A DNA stretch of 64,000 nucleotides from Methylovirgula sp. 4M-Z18. Lineage in GTDB: Bacteria; Pseudomonadota; Alphaproteobacteria; Rhizobiales; Beijerinckiaceae. The DNA is taken from the NCBI RefSeq assembly GCF_037890675.1, contig NZ_CP149574.1, positions 868,001 to 932,000 on the forward strand, written 5' to 3'. The number at the start of each line of letters is the position of its first letter. Position 1 is the first letter of the stretch. Below, piece after piece: positions 53,993 to 64,000 of this stretch. The position numbers and the translations under genes were made by a program. The notes under the pieces were generated by a model. It was not told the DNA's origin and did not search any database. It saw only the letters and a list, made by a program, of their open reading frames with translations.

Positions 53993-55024
53993 ATGACCAA
54001 CACCCCGGCCCATTCGCCCCATCACGACCACGATCACGATCATGCCGAACATGATCATCACGACCATGATCACGGCCACAACCATGACCACGGTCACGAC
54101 CATGATCATGGCCACGGCCATCACCGTGGCGCCGGCCATGTCCATGCGCCGGCCAATTTCGGCGCAGCCTTCGCCATCGGCATCGCGCTCAATACGGGCT
54201 TCGTCGCTGTGGAAGCAATTTACGGTTTCCTCGGCAATTCCGTAGCGTTGCTGGCGGATGCGGGGCACAATCTGGGCGATGTGCTGGGCCTCGCCGTCGC
54301 GTGGCTCGCCAGCGAACTCGTGAAGCGCACGCCGACGGCCCGCTTCACCTATGGGCTGCGCGGCTCGTCGATCCTGGCGGCGCTTTTCAATGCCGTTTTC
54401 CTGCTGCTCACCATCGGCGCCATTTCCTGGGAGGCGATCCGGCGGCTCGGCGCGCCGGAACCGGTCGCGGGCCAGACCGTGATGATCGTCGCGGCGATCG
54501 GCCTCGTCGTCAACGGCGTGACGGCCTGGCTGTTCGCCTCGGGCAGCAAGGGCGATATCAATCTGCGCGGCGCCTTTTTGCACATGGCCTCGGACGCCTT
54601 GGTCGCCGCCGGCGTCGTCGTCGCCGGCTTGATCATTCTTTTGACCGGCTGGCTCTGGCTCGACCCGGTGGTGAGCCTCATCATCAATGCGATCATCGTC
54701 TGGGGGACCTGGGCGCTCTTGCGCGAGTCCTTGAGCATGTCGATGGCGGCCGTCCCAGCGCAGATCGATCCGGCGAAGGTACACGCCTTCTTGCAGGCGC
54801 GCCCGGGTGTCGCCACGGTGCACGACCTCCATATCTGGCCGATGAGCACGACGGAAGTCGCACTCACCTGCCATCTCGTCATGCCGGCCGGCCATCCGGG
54901 AGACGATTTCCTGCACGATCTTGCGGCCGACTTAGCGACAAGCTTCAAAATCAGCCACCCGACCGTGCAAATCGAAACCGATCCGAACAGTGCCTGCGCG
55001 CTTGCTTCGCATAGTGTGGTGTAG
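53993..55024 (+). CDS. Cation diffusion facilitator metal exporter (CzcD/ZitB-like)
   Basis: The 343-residue inner-membrane exporter begins with a His- and Asp-rich stretch (about 7-45, several HDHDH-type repeats), then six membrane segments. NSVALLADAGHNLGDVLGLA (about 82-101) has the metal-site Asp and His of the CDF family, and FLHMASDALVAAGVVVAG (about 195-212) is the second half-site. The C-terminal domain has HDLHIWPMSTTEVALTCHLV. It exports zinc or related ions and is regulated by the divergent MerR gene. Confidence 0.92.
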   Translation: MTNTPAHSPHHDHDHDHAEHDHHDHDHGHNHDHGHDHDHGHGHHRGAGHVHAPANFGAAFAIGIALNTGFVAVEAIYGFLGNSVALLADAGHNLGDVLGLAVAWLASELVKRTPTARFTYGLRGSSILAALFNAVFLLLTIGAISWEAIRRLGAPEPVAGQTVMIVAAIGLVVNGVTAWLFASGSKGDINLRGAFLHMASDALVAAGVVVAGLIILLTGWLWLDPVVSLIINAIIVWGTWALLRESLSMSMAAVPAQIDPAKVHAFLQARPGVATVHDLHIWPMSTTEVALTCHLVMPAGHPGDDFLHDLAADLATSFKISHPTVQIETDPNSACALASHSVV

Positions 55025-55076
55025 CGGTCTTAGGGTTGCGGGCTATGAGATCGCGCTGGCGAGAACGATGGTAACC

Positions 55077-55184
55077 GCTAGAGCATTTTGCGTTCTTTCA
55101 GAATCGCAAAATCGCTCTACTTCTTTGTCTTGTCGCATTTTCTTAACCGAAAAGTCGCTCAACTTTTCTGGAAAATGCTCTAGC
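55077..55184. repeat. 108-bp MITE-like element with 13-bp perfect inverted ends
   Basis: GCTAGAGCATTTT (55077-55089) and AAAATGCTCTAGC (55172-55184) are exact inverses. Inside, ATTTTGCG and CGCAAAAT form a further hairpin. The interior is AT-rich and non-coding. It lies 53 bases after the CDF stop and next to a LysR fragment. Confidence 0.88.
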
Positions 55185-55186
55185 GA

Positions 55187-56978
<1,792 letters not shown>

Positions 56979-56981
56979 ACC

Positions 56982-57995
56982 ATGCCGCGTATGACCATGA
57001 TCGAGGCGATTCGCGACGCCATGGATGTCATGATGGGCCGTGACGAAACGGTCGTCGTGTTCGGGGAAGACATTGGCTATTTCGGTGGTGTCTTCCGCTG
57101 CACCCAGGGGCTGCAGCAAAAATACGGCAAGACCCGTTGTTTCGACGCGCCGATCAGCGAGCTTGGCATCGTCGGTGCGGCGATCGGCATGGCCGCTTAT
57201 GGTCTGAGGCCTTGCGTCGAGGTACAATTCGCCGACTACGTCTACCCGGCCTACGATCAGATCGTCTCAGAGGCTGCGCGCCTGCGCTATCGCTCGGCGG
57301 GGGAATTCACGTGTCCTATCGTCGTTCGCATGCCGACCGGTGGCGGCATATTCGGTGGCCAGACCCACAGCCAGAGCCCGGAAGCCTTGTTTACTCATGT
57401 CTCCGGTCTGAAGGTGGTCGTGCCTTCGAATCCGGCGGACGCCAAGGGGTTGCTGATCGCCTCGATCGAAGATCCCGATCCAGTAATCTTCCTGGAACCG
57501 AAGCGCCTCTACAATGGTCCTTTCGACGGTCATCACGACCGGCCGGTGACTGCCTGGTCGAAGCATCCGCTGGGCGAAGTAGAGGCCGGTCATTTTTCCC
57601 TGCCGCTCGGTAAGGCGGCGGTGCGCAGGCAAGGCGCTGCCGTCACCGTGCTCGCTTATGGCACCATGGTCTATGTCGCGGAAGCCGCAGCGGAAGAGAC
57701 CGGCGTCGATGCCGAGATCATCGACCTGCGCACCCTTCTGCCGCTTGACCTTGAAACAATCGTGACGTCGGTGGAAAAGACTGGCCGTTGCATGATCGTG
57801 CACGAAGCGACTCTGACCTCGGGCTTTGGCGCCGAACTCGCCGCGCTGGTGCAGCAACATTGCTTCTACCATCTCGAAGCGCCGATCCAGCGCGTGACCG
57901 GTTGGGACACGCCCTATCCGCATGCACAGGAATGGGACTATTTCCCCGGCCCGGCGCGCGTCGGCCGCGCGTTGCTCGAAACCATGGAGGCCTGA
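56982..57995 (+). CDS. bkdA2: Branched-chain 2-oxoacid dehydrogenase E1 beta subunit
   Basis: The 337-residue transketolase-type chain has TMIEAIRDAMDVMMGRDETV, FGEDIGYFGGVFRCTQGLQQ and the region FDAPISELGIVGAAIGMAAY. ADYVYPAYDQIVSEAARLRY and GGGIFGGQTHSQSPE follow, with the C-terminal half carrying EATLTSGFGAELAA. It forms the E1 heterotetramer with bkdA1, four bases upstream. The E2 gene starts one base after its stop. Confidence 0.94.
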   Translation: MPRMTMIEAIRDAMDVMMGRDETVVVFGEDIGYFGGVFRCTQGLQQKYGKTRCFDAPISELGIVGAAIGMAAYGLRPCVEVQFADYVYPAYDQIVSEAARLRYRSAGEFTCPIVVRMPTGGGIFGGQTHSQSPEALFTHVSGLKVVVPSNPADAKGLLIASIEDPDPVIFLEPKRLYNGPFDGHHDRPVTAWSKHPLGEVEAGHFSLPLGKAAVRRQGAAVTVLAYGTMVYVAEAAAEETGVDAEIIDLRTLLPLDLETIVTSVEKTGRCMIVHEATLTSGFGAELAALVQQHCFYHLEAPIQRVTGWDTPYPHAQEWDYFPGPARVGRALLETMEA

Positions 57996-57996
57996 C

Positions 57997-59367
57997 ATGG
58001 GCGAGCATCTGATCAAGCTGCCCGATGTGGGCGAGGGCATCGCCGAGGCCGAACTGGTCGAATGGCACGTCAAGGTCGGCGACCTGGTGCGCGAAGATCA
58101 GGTATTGGCGGCGGTGATGACAGATAAGGCGACTGTCGAGATCCCGTCGCCGGTCGAGGGCGAGATCCTGTGGCTCGGTGCGGAGATTGGCGACGCAGTG
58201 GCGATCGGCTCGCCGATCGTGCGGTTGAAAGTGGCGGGCGAGGGAAATGTTTCCGATTCCCCACCGGGAGCAGAGGCGAGATCGGAAGCCGCAGCGAAGA
58301 GCGCCTCTACCCTCGAGCATGTCCCGCAAACGGAAGGGGGACGGGCTGCTTCTGCTCTGCCTCCGTCGGAAAATGCTTCTCCAAGTAAATCGCCGCCACC
58401 AGCGGTAGCGTCTCCAGCGCCTGTGGCCGCGCGAGAGCCCGCGCCCTCAGCGAGGAGCGCCGTGCGGCACACGGGCGCCCCGCGTCCCGAAGGCGAGAAG
58501 CCGCTGGCATCTCCGGCTGTGCGGCTGCGGGCGAAGGAAGCCGGTGTCGACCTGCGCCAGGTGGCTGGCTCGGGCCCCGCCGGGCGTATCACCCATGATG
58601 ATCTCGACGCCTTTCTGACGCGCGGCCCGCTGACGGCACCCGCGCCATCGGGTCTCGCGCGCAACGACGCTGTCCAGGAAATCAAGGTCGTTGGTCTGCG
58701 CCGCCGGATCGGCGAGAAGATGCGGATCTCAAAATCGCGCATCCCGCACATCACCTATGTCGAGGAGGTTGATGTTACCGCGCTGGAGGATCTGCGCATG
58801 GCGTTGAACAAGGAGAAAAAGCCGGACCGGCCCAAACTGACTGTGTTGCCTTTCCTGATGCGGGCGATGGTCAAGGCGATCGCCGAGCAGCCGCAGTTAA
58901 ATTCCCTTTTCGACGATGACAATGGAATCATCCATCAGCATGGTGGCGTCCACATTGGCATCGCCGCGCAAACGCCCGCTGGGCTGGTCGTACCTGTCGT
59001 CAAGCATACCGAGGCGCGCGACCTGTGGGATTGTGCGACGGAAGTGAACCGCCTTGCGGAGGCGGCGAAATCAGGGCTCGCGACGCGTGATGAATTGTCC
59101 GGCTCGACGATTACCATCACGTCTCTTGGCGCGCTGGGTGGAATCGTCACCACACCGGTGATCAACCATCCGGAAGTGGCGATCGTCGGTGTCAACAAAA
59201 TCATGGTGCGGCCGGTGTGGGACGGTGCGCAATTTGCACCAAGGAAGATCATGAATCTCTCATCGTCATTCGACCATCGCATCATCGATGGCTGGGATGC
59301 GGCCGTTTTCATCCAACGCATCAAGGTCCTTCTCGAGACGCCTGCGTTGATCTTCGTGGAGGTCTGA
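57997..59367 (+). CDS. bkdB: Branched-chain 2-oxoacid dehydrogenase E2 (lipoamide acyltransferase)
   Basis: The 456-residue acyltransferase has one lipoyl domain (1-80, lipoylated Lys44 in MTDKATVEIP), an Ala/Pro-rich linker (about 85-165), a peripheral subunit-binding domain (SPAVRLRAKEAGVDLRQVAG, about 170-205) and the catalytic domain with ITITSLGALGGIVTTPVINH and DHRIIDGWDAA (catalytic His and Asp). A single lipoyl domain is typical of BkdB. It is between E1 beta and lpdV. Confidence 0.94.
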   Translation: MGEHLIKLPDVGEGIAEAELVEWHVKVGDLVREDQVLAAVMTDKATVEIPSPVEGEILWLGAEIGDAVAIGSPIVRLKVAGEGNVSDSPPGAEARSEAAAKSASTLEHVPQTEGGRAASALPPSENASPSKSPPPAVASPAPVAAREPAPSARSAVRHTGAPRPEGEKPLASPAVRLRAKEAGVDLRQVAGSGPAGRITHDDLDAFLTRGPLTAPAPSGLARNDAVQEIKVVGLRRRIGEKMRISKSRIPHITYVEEVDVTALEDLRMALNKEKKPDRPKLTVLPFLMRAMVKAIAEQPQLNSLFDDDNGIIHQHGGVHIGIAAQTPAGLVVPVVKHTEARDLWDCATEVNRLAEAAKSGLATRDELSGSTITITSLGALGGIVTTPVINHPEVAIVGVNKIMVRPVWDGAQFAPRKIMNLSSSFDHRIIDGWDAAVFIQRIKVLLETPALIFVEV

Positions 59368-59371
59368 CACC

Positions 59372-60766
59372 ATGAAGGAAATCTCGTGCAAACTGCTGGT
59401 TGTGGGTGCGGGACCGGGGGGCTATGTCTGCGCGATTCGCGCCGGTCAGCTGGGTCTTGACACCGTCATCGTCGAGGCGGCGAAGCCGGGCGGCACCTGC
59501 CTTAATATCGGCTGCATTCCGTCCAAAGCGTTGATCCATGCCGCAGAGGAATTCGAGAAGACTGTCCATGCCGCAGCTGGCAAAAGCCGGCTTGGCATTT
59601 CGCTCGCCGATCCTGCGCTCGATTTCGCGAAAACCATAGGCTGGAAGGACAGTATTGTGAACCGGCTGACCGGCGGTGTGGCGGGATTGTTGAAAAAGGC
59701 CAAGGTTAAATATGTGCACGGCTGGGCAACGTTTCGCGATGGCAAGACAATCGCAGTGGAGACGGAGACCGGGACGCAAGTGATCCGCGCTGAGACGATC
59801 GTCATTGCGACAGGCTCTGCTCCGGTGGAACTGCCGTTCTTGCCGTTCGGCGGCCCTGTGATCTCGTCAACCGAGGCGCTGGCGCTGACGCAAGTACCAA
59901 AGCGCTTGGCCGTGGTCGGCGGCGGCTACATTGGGTTCGAACTCGGCACAGCCTATGCCAAGCTCGGATCGAAGGTAACGATTGTCGAGGCGCTGCCACA
60001 GGTGCTCGCCCAATATGACGGCGAACTCACGCGGCCTGTGCTGAAGCGCGCTGCAACGCTCGGTATCGAAATCCTGACAGGTGCGAAAGCCAAGGGCCTT
60101 TCACCGAAAAGCCACGCGCTTCTCGTTGAGATAGCGGACGGTGCGGAGCGGCAAATCGCTGCCGACAAAGTGCTGATCACGGTCGGCCGCCGACCGGTCA
60201 CGGAGGGGTGGGGCCTCGACCAAATCGACCTCGACATGAGCGGAAAATTCCTCCGCATTGACGACCAGTGCCGTACCTCGATGCGCGGCGTTTACGCCAT
60301 CGGCGATGTCACGGGCGAGCCGATGCTGGCGCACCGCGCCATGGCGCAAGGCGAGATGGTGGCTGAGATCGTTGCGGGGCACAGGCGCAGCTGGGACAAG
60401 CGCGCCATTCCCGCCATCTGCTTTACCGATCCGGAGCTTGTCACGGTCGGGCTTAGCTCCGAAGAGGCTGCAAAGCAGGGCGAGGTGAAGGTTGGACTGT
60501 TTCCCTTCGCCGCGAACGGGCGCGCCATGACGTTGCAGGGCGAGGATGGTTTCGTCCGTGTCGTCGCCCGCGGCGACAATCATCTGGTGCTTGGCATCCA
60601 GGCGGTCGGGCAAGGCGTATCCGAACTCGCGGCTGCATTCTCGCTTGCGGTTGAGATGGGCGCGCGTTTGGAGGACATCGCCGGGACCATTCACGCGCAC
60701 CCGACCATGGGCGAGGCATTCCCAGAGGCGGCGCTCAAGGCCCTCGGACACGCACTACACATGTGA
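59372..60766 (+). CDS. lpdV: Dihydrolipoyl dehydrogenase (E3) of the branched-chain complex
   Basis: The 464-residue flavoenzyme reoxidises lipoyl groups. FAD site VVGAGPGGYVCAIRAGQLGL (10-29), redox pair Cys43/Cys48 in GGTCLNIGCIPSKA, NAD site AVVGGGYIGFELGTAYAKLG (about 176-195), GVYAIGDVTGEPMLAHRAMA and the C-terminal IHAHPTMGEAFPEA with the catalytic His/Glu are all present. It lies four bases after bkdB. No further gene of the operon is found; an IS6-family remnant follows. Confidence 0.95.
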   Translation: MKEISCKLLVVGAGPGGYVCAIRAGQLGLDTVIVEAAKPGGTCLNIGCIPSKALIHAAEEFEKTVHAAAGKSRLGISLADPALDFAKTIGWKDSIVNRLTGGVAGLLKKAKVKYVHGWATFRDGKTIAVETETGTQVIRAETIVIATGSAPVELPFLPFGGPVISSTEALALTQVPKRLAVVGGGYIGFELGTAYAKLGSKVTIVEALPQVLAQYDGELTRPVLKRAATLGIEILTGAKAKGLSPKSHALLVEIADGAERQIAADKVLITVGRRPVTEGWGLDQIDLDMSGKFLRIDDQCRTSMRGVYAIGDVTGEPMLAHRAMAQGEMVAEIVAGHRRSWDKRAIPAICFTDPELVTVGLSSEEAAKQGEVKVGLFPFAANGRAMTLQGEDGFVRVVARGDNHLVLGIQAVGQGVSELAAAFSLAVEMGARLEDIAGTIHAHPTMGEAFPEAALKALGHALHM

Positions 60767-60850
60767 AAATCACCCGCGGGGTTGCGGTCGATTTAACGAC
60801 CGATAGCATAGGGAGAACCGAAATCTGTGAGATGTTGGTAGCCGTCGAAC

Positions 60851-61150
60851 CAAGAGCTGGGTAGGCTCGTTACGCGCCAATCGAAGTACCGCAACAACAC
60901 CGCCGAGCAGGATCATCGGAGGACCAAGCGCATCGTGCGGCCCACGCTGGGATTCAAAACCCTTCACTGCGCGAGCATCCTCATTGCTGGCATCGAGACG
61001 ATGCACATGATCCGCCAGGGGGCAGCAAGACTGCCCCAAAGGCCAAGGCCCGTTCTCGGCAAGTCAATTATACTCCCAGGCCGTCTGAATGGTGGCCGAG
61101 CCCGCGCCTTGGCTTCAACTTCACCGGCCTATGGCGACAGAACCCTCTAA
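60851..61150 (+). pseudogene. IS6-family transposase, C-terminal remnant
   Basis: From about 60851 the frame reads QELGRLVTRQSKYRNNTAEQ, DHRRTKRIVRPTLGFKTLHC, ASILIAGIETMHMIRQGAAR. This is the C-terminal end of an IS6/IS26-type DDE transposase: the N-N-x-A-E-Q-D-H-R motif carries the catalytic Glu. No start codon or N-terminal two thirds is present, and no terminal repeats were found. The frame ends at 61150. It fills the 492-base gap between lpdV and the Rieske reductase gene. Confidence 0.78.
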
Positions 61151-61258
61151 CTTAACAAAGGATCCATGCACCAAAGCGTCGCTCAAGGAAGAATACTTTT
61201 GATGCGGATGCGCGTGTTTCGAAATTGATTGAGAGGGGAGCGGTCGTCGATCGGCTGG

Positions 61259-62344
61259 CTAGCGATCGACGACCAAGTCGCTTAGCGGCTTCGAGCAGCA
61301 GGGAAGGAAGAGGCCGGCTGCCACCTCCCGCTGACGGATGCCGCCCTTGTGGTTCATGTCCACTGACCCCGAGACCAGCTTGGACTTGCATGTTCCGCAG
61401 ACGCCGTTTGCACAGGAGGAAGGAATTCTCACGCCTGCCTTCTTCGCGCACGACAGCACGGTCTGGTCGCCTTGGACCTCGATCTTGCGCGCCTGCTTGG
61501 AGAACTCGACTGTAAATGCCTTCGTGGCGACTTCCTCGACGGTCGGAGTGTCCGGATGGTCGATGATGACGGCGTCGAAACTCTCCTCGATGTAGTTCGA
61601 CGCAGGAACACCTAGATCCGACGTGATCCGACGGGCCGCAGCCATGAAGGGAGCCGGGCCGCAGCACATGACGACGCGCTCCGCGACGTCCGGCACTGCA
61701 AGCCGGAGATATTCCGCTGAGATCCGTCCCGTAAGCCCCGGCCACGACGGCTCGCCATCGACGGTCTCCGGCAGGAAATGGAGGCGGAGGTTCCCAATGC
61801 GACCCGCAGCATGCGAAAGCTCTTCACGAAATATGAGGTCCTTCGGTGTCCTGGCAGCATGAAGGAACACGACGTCGGTCGGTTCGTAGCTGTCGGCGAG
61901 TTCCCGGACCATCGACATGACCGGCGTGATGCCGGAGCCTCCGGAGATCAACAGGTATTTCCGAGCTGCGGGCCGTATGAAGTGGCCCAGAGGGCCGTTT
62001 GCCTTGATCCGGGTTCCGACCGCGAAATTGTCGTGCAGCCAGTTGGAGATTATTCCACCCGGCACGCGCTTCGTCGTGATGGTGAAAGCGTTTCGTCGAT
62101 GGGGCGAGGAGGAGATGCTGTAGCAGCGGCTCTCCGTCTGGCCTTCGATTTCGAAGTCGAACAGGAAGTACTGTCCGGCCTGGAAAGAGAAGGTCTTTCC
62201 TTCCGGCGACGCGAAGGTAAAGCTCTTCACGTCGTGCATCTCCTGCCGCACGTCGATGCATACCAGGGTCTCGTCAACGGCGGGATTCCAAGCAGAGTCT
62301 GGAACCGCCTCGGTCGATGCGGCAGTCATGCGCTCAATACCCAT
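61259..62344 (-). CDS. gbcB: Rieske oxygenase reductase component (GbcB-like)
   Basis: The 361-residue protein combines an FAD domain (RCYSISSSPHRRNAFTITTK, about 73-92), an NAD domain (LLISGGSGITPVMSMVRELA, about 131-150; VMCCGPAPFMAAARRI) and a C-terminal plant-type [2Fe-2S] domain with Cys in SSCANGVCGTCKSKLVSG plus one in FLPCCSKPL. This FAD-NAD-Fe2S order matches GbcB/StcB-type reductases that feed electrons to betaine demethylases. The ATG at 62344 overlaps the oxygenase stop by 11 bases; ATG 62329 is an alternative. Confidence 0.88.
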   Translation of the reverse strand: MGIERMTAASTEAVPDSAWNPAVDETLVCIDVRQEMHDVKSFTFASPEGKTFSFQAGQYFLFDFEIEGQTESRCYSISSSPHRRNAFTITTKRVPGGIISNWLHDNFAVGTRIKANGPLGHFIRPAARKYLLISGGSGITPVMSMVRELADSYEPTDVVFLHAARTPKDLIFREELSHAAGRIGNLRLHFLPETVDGEPSWPGLTGRISAEYLRLAVPDVAERVVMCCGPAPFMAAARRITSDLGVPASNYIEESFDAVIIDHPDTPTVEEVATKAFTVEFSKQARKIEVQGDQTVLSCAKKAGVRIPSSCANGVCGTCKSKLVSGSVDMNHKGGIRQREVAAGLFLPCCSKPLSDLVVDR

Positions 62345-63587
62345 TCGCCCGCATCCTGCCGATGTACCAGGTCGCGAACTTGTCGAGATGGGTTTCGGTG
62401 AAGCGGGAATAGGGGCCGGGAATGTAGGCTGGATCAGTCACGCCCGCATGAGAGCGCGCCACCAGGTCGGCGTCCTGGTCGGTCGTTGCGATCCAGACGT
62501 CCGTGAGCTTGTTCAGATCGTAGTCGACGCCCTCGCTGGCGTCCTTGTGGACGAGCCATTTGGTGCGGACCAGCGTGCGGCCGGCGTCGAGCGGAATGAC
62601 GATCGCGACGACGGCATGGTCGCCCATGAAATGGTTCCAGCTGTTATGGCCCCACAGCTGGGTGTCGCCCAGGTCTTTACGTGTCATGTTACCGAGAAGT
62701 TTCGACGACGCCGCGGTTGCGTCCGGGGTCTGGGACTCGCCTGCACCAGATATGATCAGGCGCTGTGTGCGGAAGTTCGTCGCACAGTCGACAAGCTGCT
62801 CAACTGCTGCCGAGGGGTAGCCTTCCGATTCCCACTTGCTTGTCTTCTCGTCATACATGGATTGGTGAACGGCGGCCTGCTCGCGATCATCGGGGCTAAG
62901 GCTCTCCGGGTCGAATCCGAAGTCCAGATCGATGAACGATACGCAGAGCTCCGGATGGTTCGCCGAACAGTGGTAGCACTCGCGGTTGTTTTCTATCGTG
63001 AGCTTCCAGTTACCTTGCTCGATGACGTCGGTCTGGTGTGCGACCTTCGCGTTGCGAATGTCGTAAGGAGCCAGCCGCTCGGTCATGACCTTCTCCAGAT
63101 TGTCGATGTCCTGAGGAGGGTTGTCCGACAGGCAGACGTAGATGAGGCCGCCGATCGACTTGAAGTGGACAGGCTTCAGCCCGCGGCAATTCTTGTCGAA
63201 ATCTTTGCCCATATGCGGAGCATAGCTTAGTTCGCCCGTGAGCTCGTAGGTCCAGGTGTGATAGGGACAGACAAGCTTCGAGATGACGGTCGTGCCCGCG
63301 TCGAGGAGGCGGGCGCCGCGGTGGCGGCAGACGTTATGGAGCACGCGGATCTGACCGTCATCGTCCCTGAGAAGGATGAGGCTGGTCTTGCCGATGTCGA
63401 CGACCGTCGCATCGCCCGGTTCCGGCACATCGCAGTCCAGGCCGATGCATATCCAGTGGCGATGGAAGAAGACTTCGAGATCGGCCTCGAAGACGTCCTG
63501 GCGGGTATAGAGGCCCGCCGGTAGGGAATGGCCCTCGGTGCGGGCTTCGAGAAGTTCCGAGATGGGAGATGGAAGCGCCTGCAGCAT
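62334..63587 (-). CDS. gbcA: Rieske oxygenase alpha subunit (GbcA/stachydrine demethylase-like)
   Basis: The 417-residue oxygenase has the Rieske motif Cys87-Arg-His89 and Cys107-Pro-Tyr-His110 (VLHNVCRHRG and LVCPYHTW), and the mononuclear iron site NNRECYHCSANHPEL with His206 and His211. The NNRECYHC tract is typical of the GbcA (glycine betaine) and Stc2 (proline betaine) demethylases. The reaction would release formaldehyde and a demethylated betaine. The start at 63587 is the best of several; it leads gbcB in a minus-strand operon. Confidence 0.88.
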   Translation of the reverse strand: MLQALPSPISELLEARTEGHSLPAGLYTRQDVFEADLEVFFHRHWICIGLDCDVPEPGDATVVDIGKTSLILLRDDDGQIRVLHNVCRHRGARLLDAGTTVISKLVCPYHTWTYELTGELSYAPHMGKDFDKNCRGLKPVHFKSIGGLIYVCLSDNPPQDIDNLEKVMTERLAPYDIRNAKVAHQTDVIEQGNWKLTIENNRECYHCSANHPELCVSFIDLDFGFDPESLSPDDREQAAVHQSMYDEKTSKWESEGYPSAAVEQLVDCATNFRTQRLIISGAGESQTPDATAASSKLLGNMTRKDLGDTQLWGHNSWNHFMGDHAVVAIVIPLDAGRTLVRTKWLVHKDASEGVDYDLNKLTDVWIATTDQDADLVARSHAGVTDPAYIPGPYSRFTETHLDKFATWYIGRMRANGY

Positions 63588-63741
63588 AACTTTTCCTAGG
63601 AGGGTATGCACGATTATCCTTTGAATAACGCGCACTCTCAACGGCAAAAATGAGCCGGTTTGACATAATTAAAAGTAATGCGAAAATGAAGCCAAAGGCG
63701 CTCTTGACGGAGCGCCTTTGCAAACGTGGGACAGCGCAGAA

Positions 63742-64000
63742 ATGGCCACCCTTCGCAGAAAGCTTCCGCCCCTCACGGGCCTGACCACCTTCGAGGCCGT
63801 GGCCCGTCTCGAAAGCTTTACGAAGGCTGCCGACGAACTTGGTGTCACCCAGGCCGCGGTCAGCCGCCAGATCCACCTTCTCGAGGAGGCGCTGGGGTTC
63901 TCGCTCTTCAATCGCTTGCATCGGAGAGTCGAACTGACGGCAAAGGGGAGGGCGCTCTCCGGCGCGACCTCGACCGCTTTCAATCTCATCGCAGAGACCG
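63742..64000 (+). CDS. LysR-family transcriptional regulator, 3' end outside window
   Basis: Only the first 86 residues are inside the window: MATLRRKLPPLTGLTTFEAV, then ARLESFTKAADELGVTQAAV and SRQIHLLEEALGFSLFNRLH, the complete LysR winged HTH of the GcvA type. It is divergent from gbcA with 154 bases between the starts, the usual place of a LysR-controlled promoter. It probably regulates gbcAB. Confidence 0.88.
   Translation, partial: MATLRRKLPPLTGLTTFEAVARLESFTKAADELGVTQAAVSRQIHLLEEALGFSLFNRLHRRVELTAKGRALSGATSTAFNLIAET

Overview
The window is GC-rich and densely coded, and it reads as a stretch of an alphaproteobacterial chromosome, most likely order Hyphomicrobiales. The support is the S4 protein with its C-terminal style, a usg gene, a liv transporter cluster carrying a small DUF6867-type membrane protein, a form II CO-dehydrogenase-like (cox) cluster, a GbcAB-type Rieske oxygenase, and two candidate LexA boxes of the alphaproteobacterial GTTC-N7-GTTC form. 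No rRNA, tRNA or CRISPR array was seen, and I cannot name a genus.

Layout. 1-5.4 kb: NADP isocitrate dehydrogenase (cut by the window edge), proline iminopeptidase, a MerR regulator overlapping a carboxymuconolactone-decarboxylase-like gene behind a textbook MerR promoter, an arginase-family protein with a degenerate metal motif, and a Cys/Met-metabolism PLP enzyme. 5.4-15 kb is accessory: a KdpD-like sensor fragment, an IS5-family remnant, palindromic repeats, MFS and HAD genes, a PEBP/AraC pair, an AT-rich orphan membrane protein, a HigBA-type toxin-antitoxin pair whose toxin is frameshifted, and a two-gene hypothetical operon under a candidate SOS promoter. 15-29 kb is mostly housekeeping: trmJ, murI, DUF899, GST, rpsD with promoter, leader hairpin and terminator, a methyltransferase, hydrolases, purB, rpe, an amino-acid dehydrogenase, MFS, a P1 peptidase and ccdA. 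It also holds a second orphan gene with a candidate SOS box.

29.9-35.7 kb (minus strand) is a complete branched-chain amino acid ABC importer: livH, livM, livG, livF, the DUF6867-type gene, a terminator, then livK. 36-48 kb (plus) is the centrepiece. It runs flavin reductase, coxG, coxS, coxL (form II signature AYRGAGR), coxM, a MoxR AAA ATPase, two tandem eight-cysteine YkgJ-type proteins, a small secreted protein, coxE, an XdhC/CoxI pair split into two genes, a molybdopterin-binding protein and a MocA-like nucleotidyltransferase. These look like a molybdenum hydroxylase together with its cofactor-maturation machinery. Palindromic repeats lie between coxS and coxL and between coxM and moxR, and one lies inside coxE in frame.

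48-64 kb: usg, a two-component system, threonine catabolism (kbl, tdh) interrupted by repeats, a metal-responsive MerR/CDF exporter pair with a 19-bp-spacer promoter, a 108-bp MITE-like element, a LysR fragment, the full branched-chain 2-oxoacid dehydrogenase operon (bkdA1-bkdA2-bkdB-lpdV), an IS6-family remnant, and a GbcAB-like Rieske oxygenase/reductase divergent from a LysR gene cut by the window edge. Together, the liv importer, bkd complex, threonine degradation and betaine-type demethylase suggest a heterotroph that feeds on amino acids and osmolytes and may also oxidise a small reduced carbon compound through the cox enzyme.
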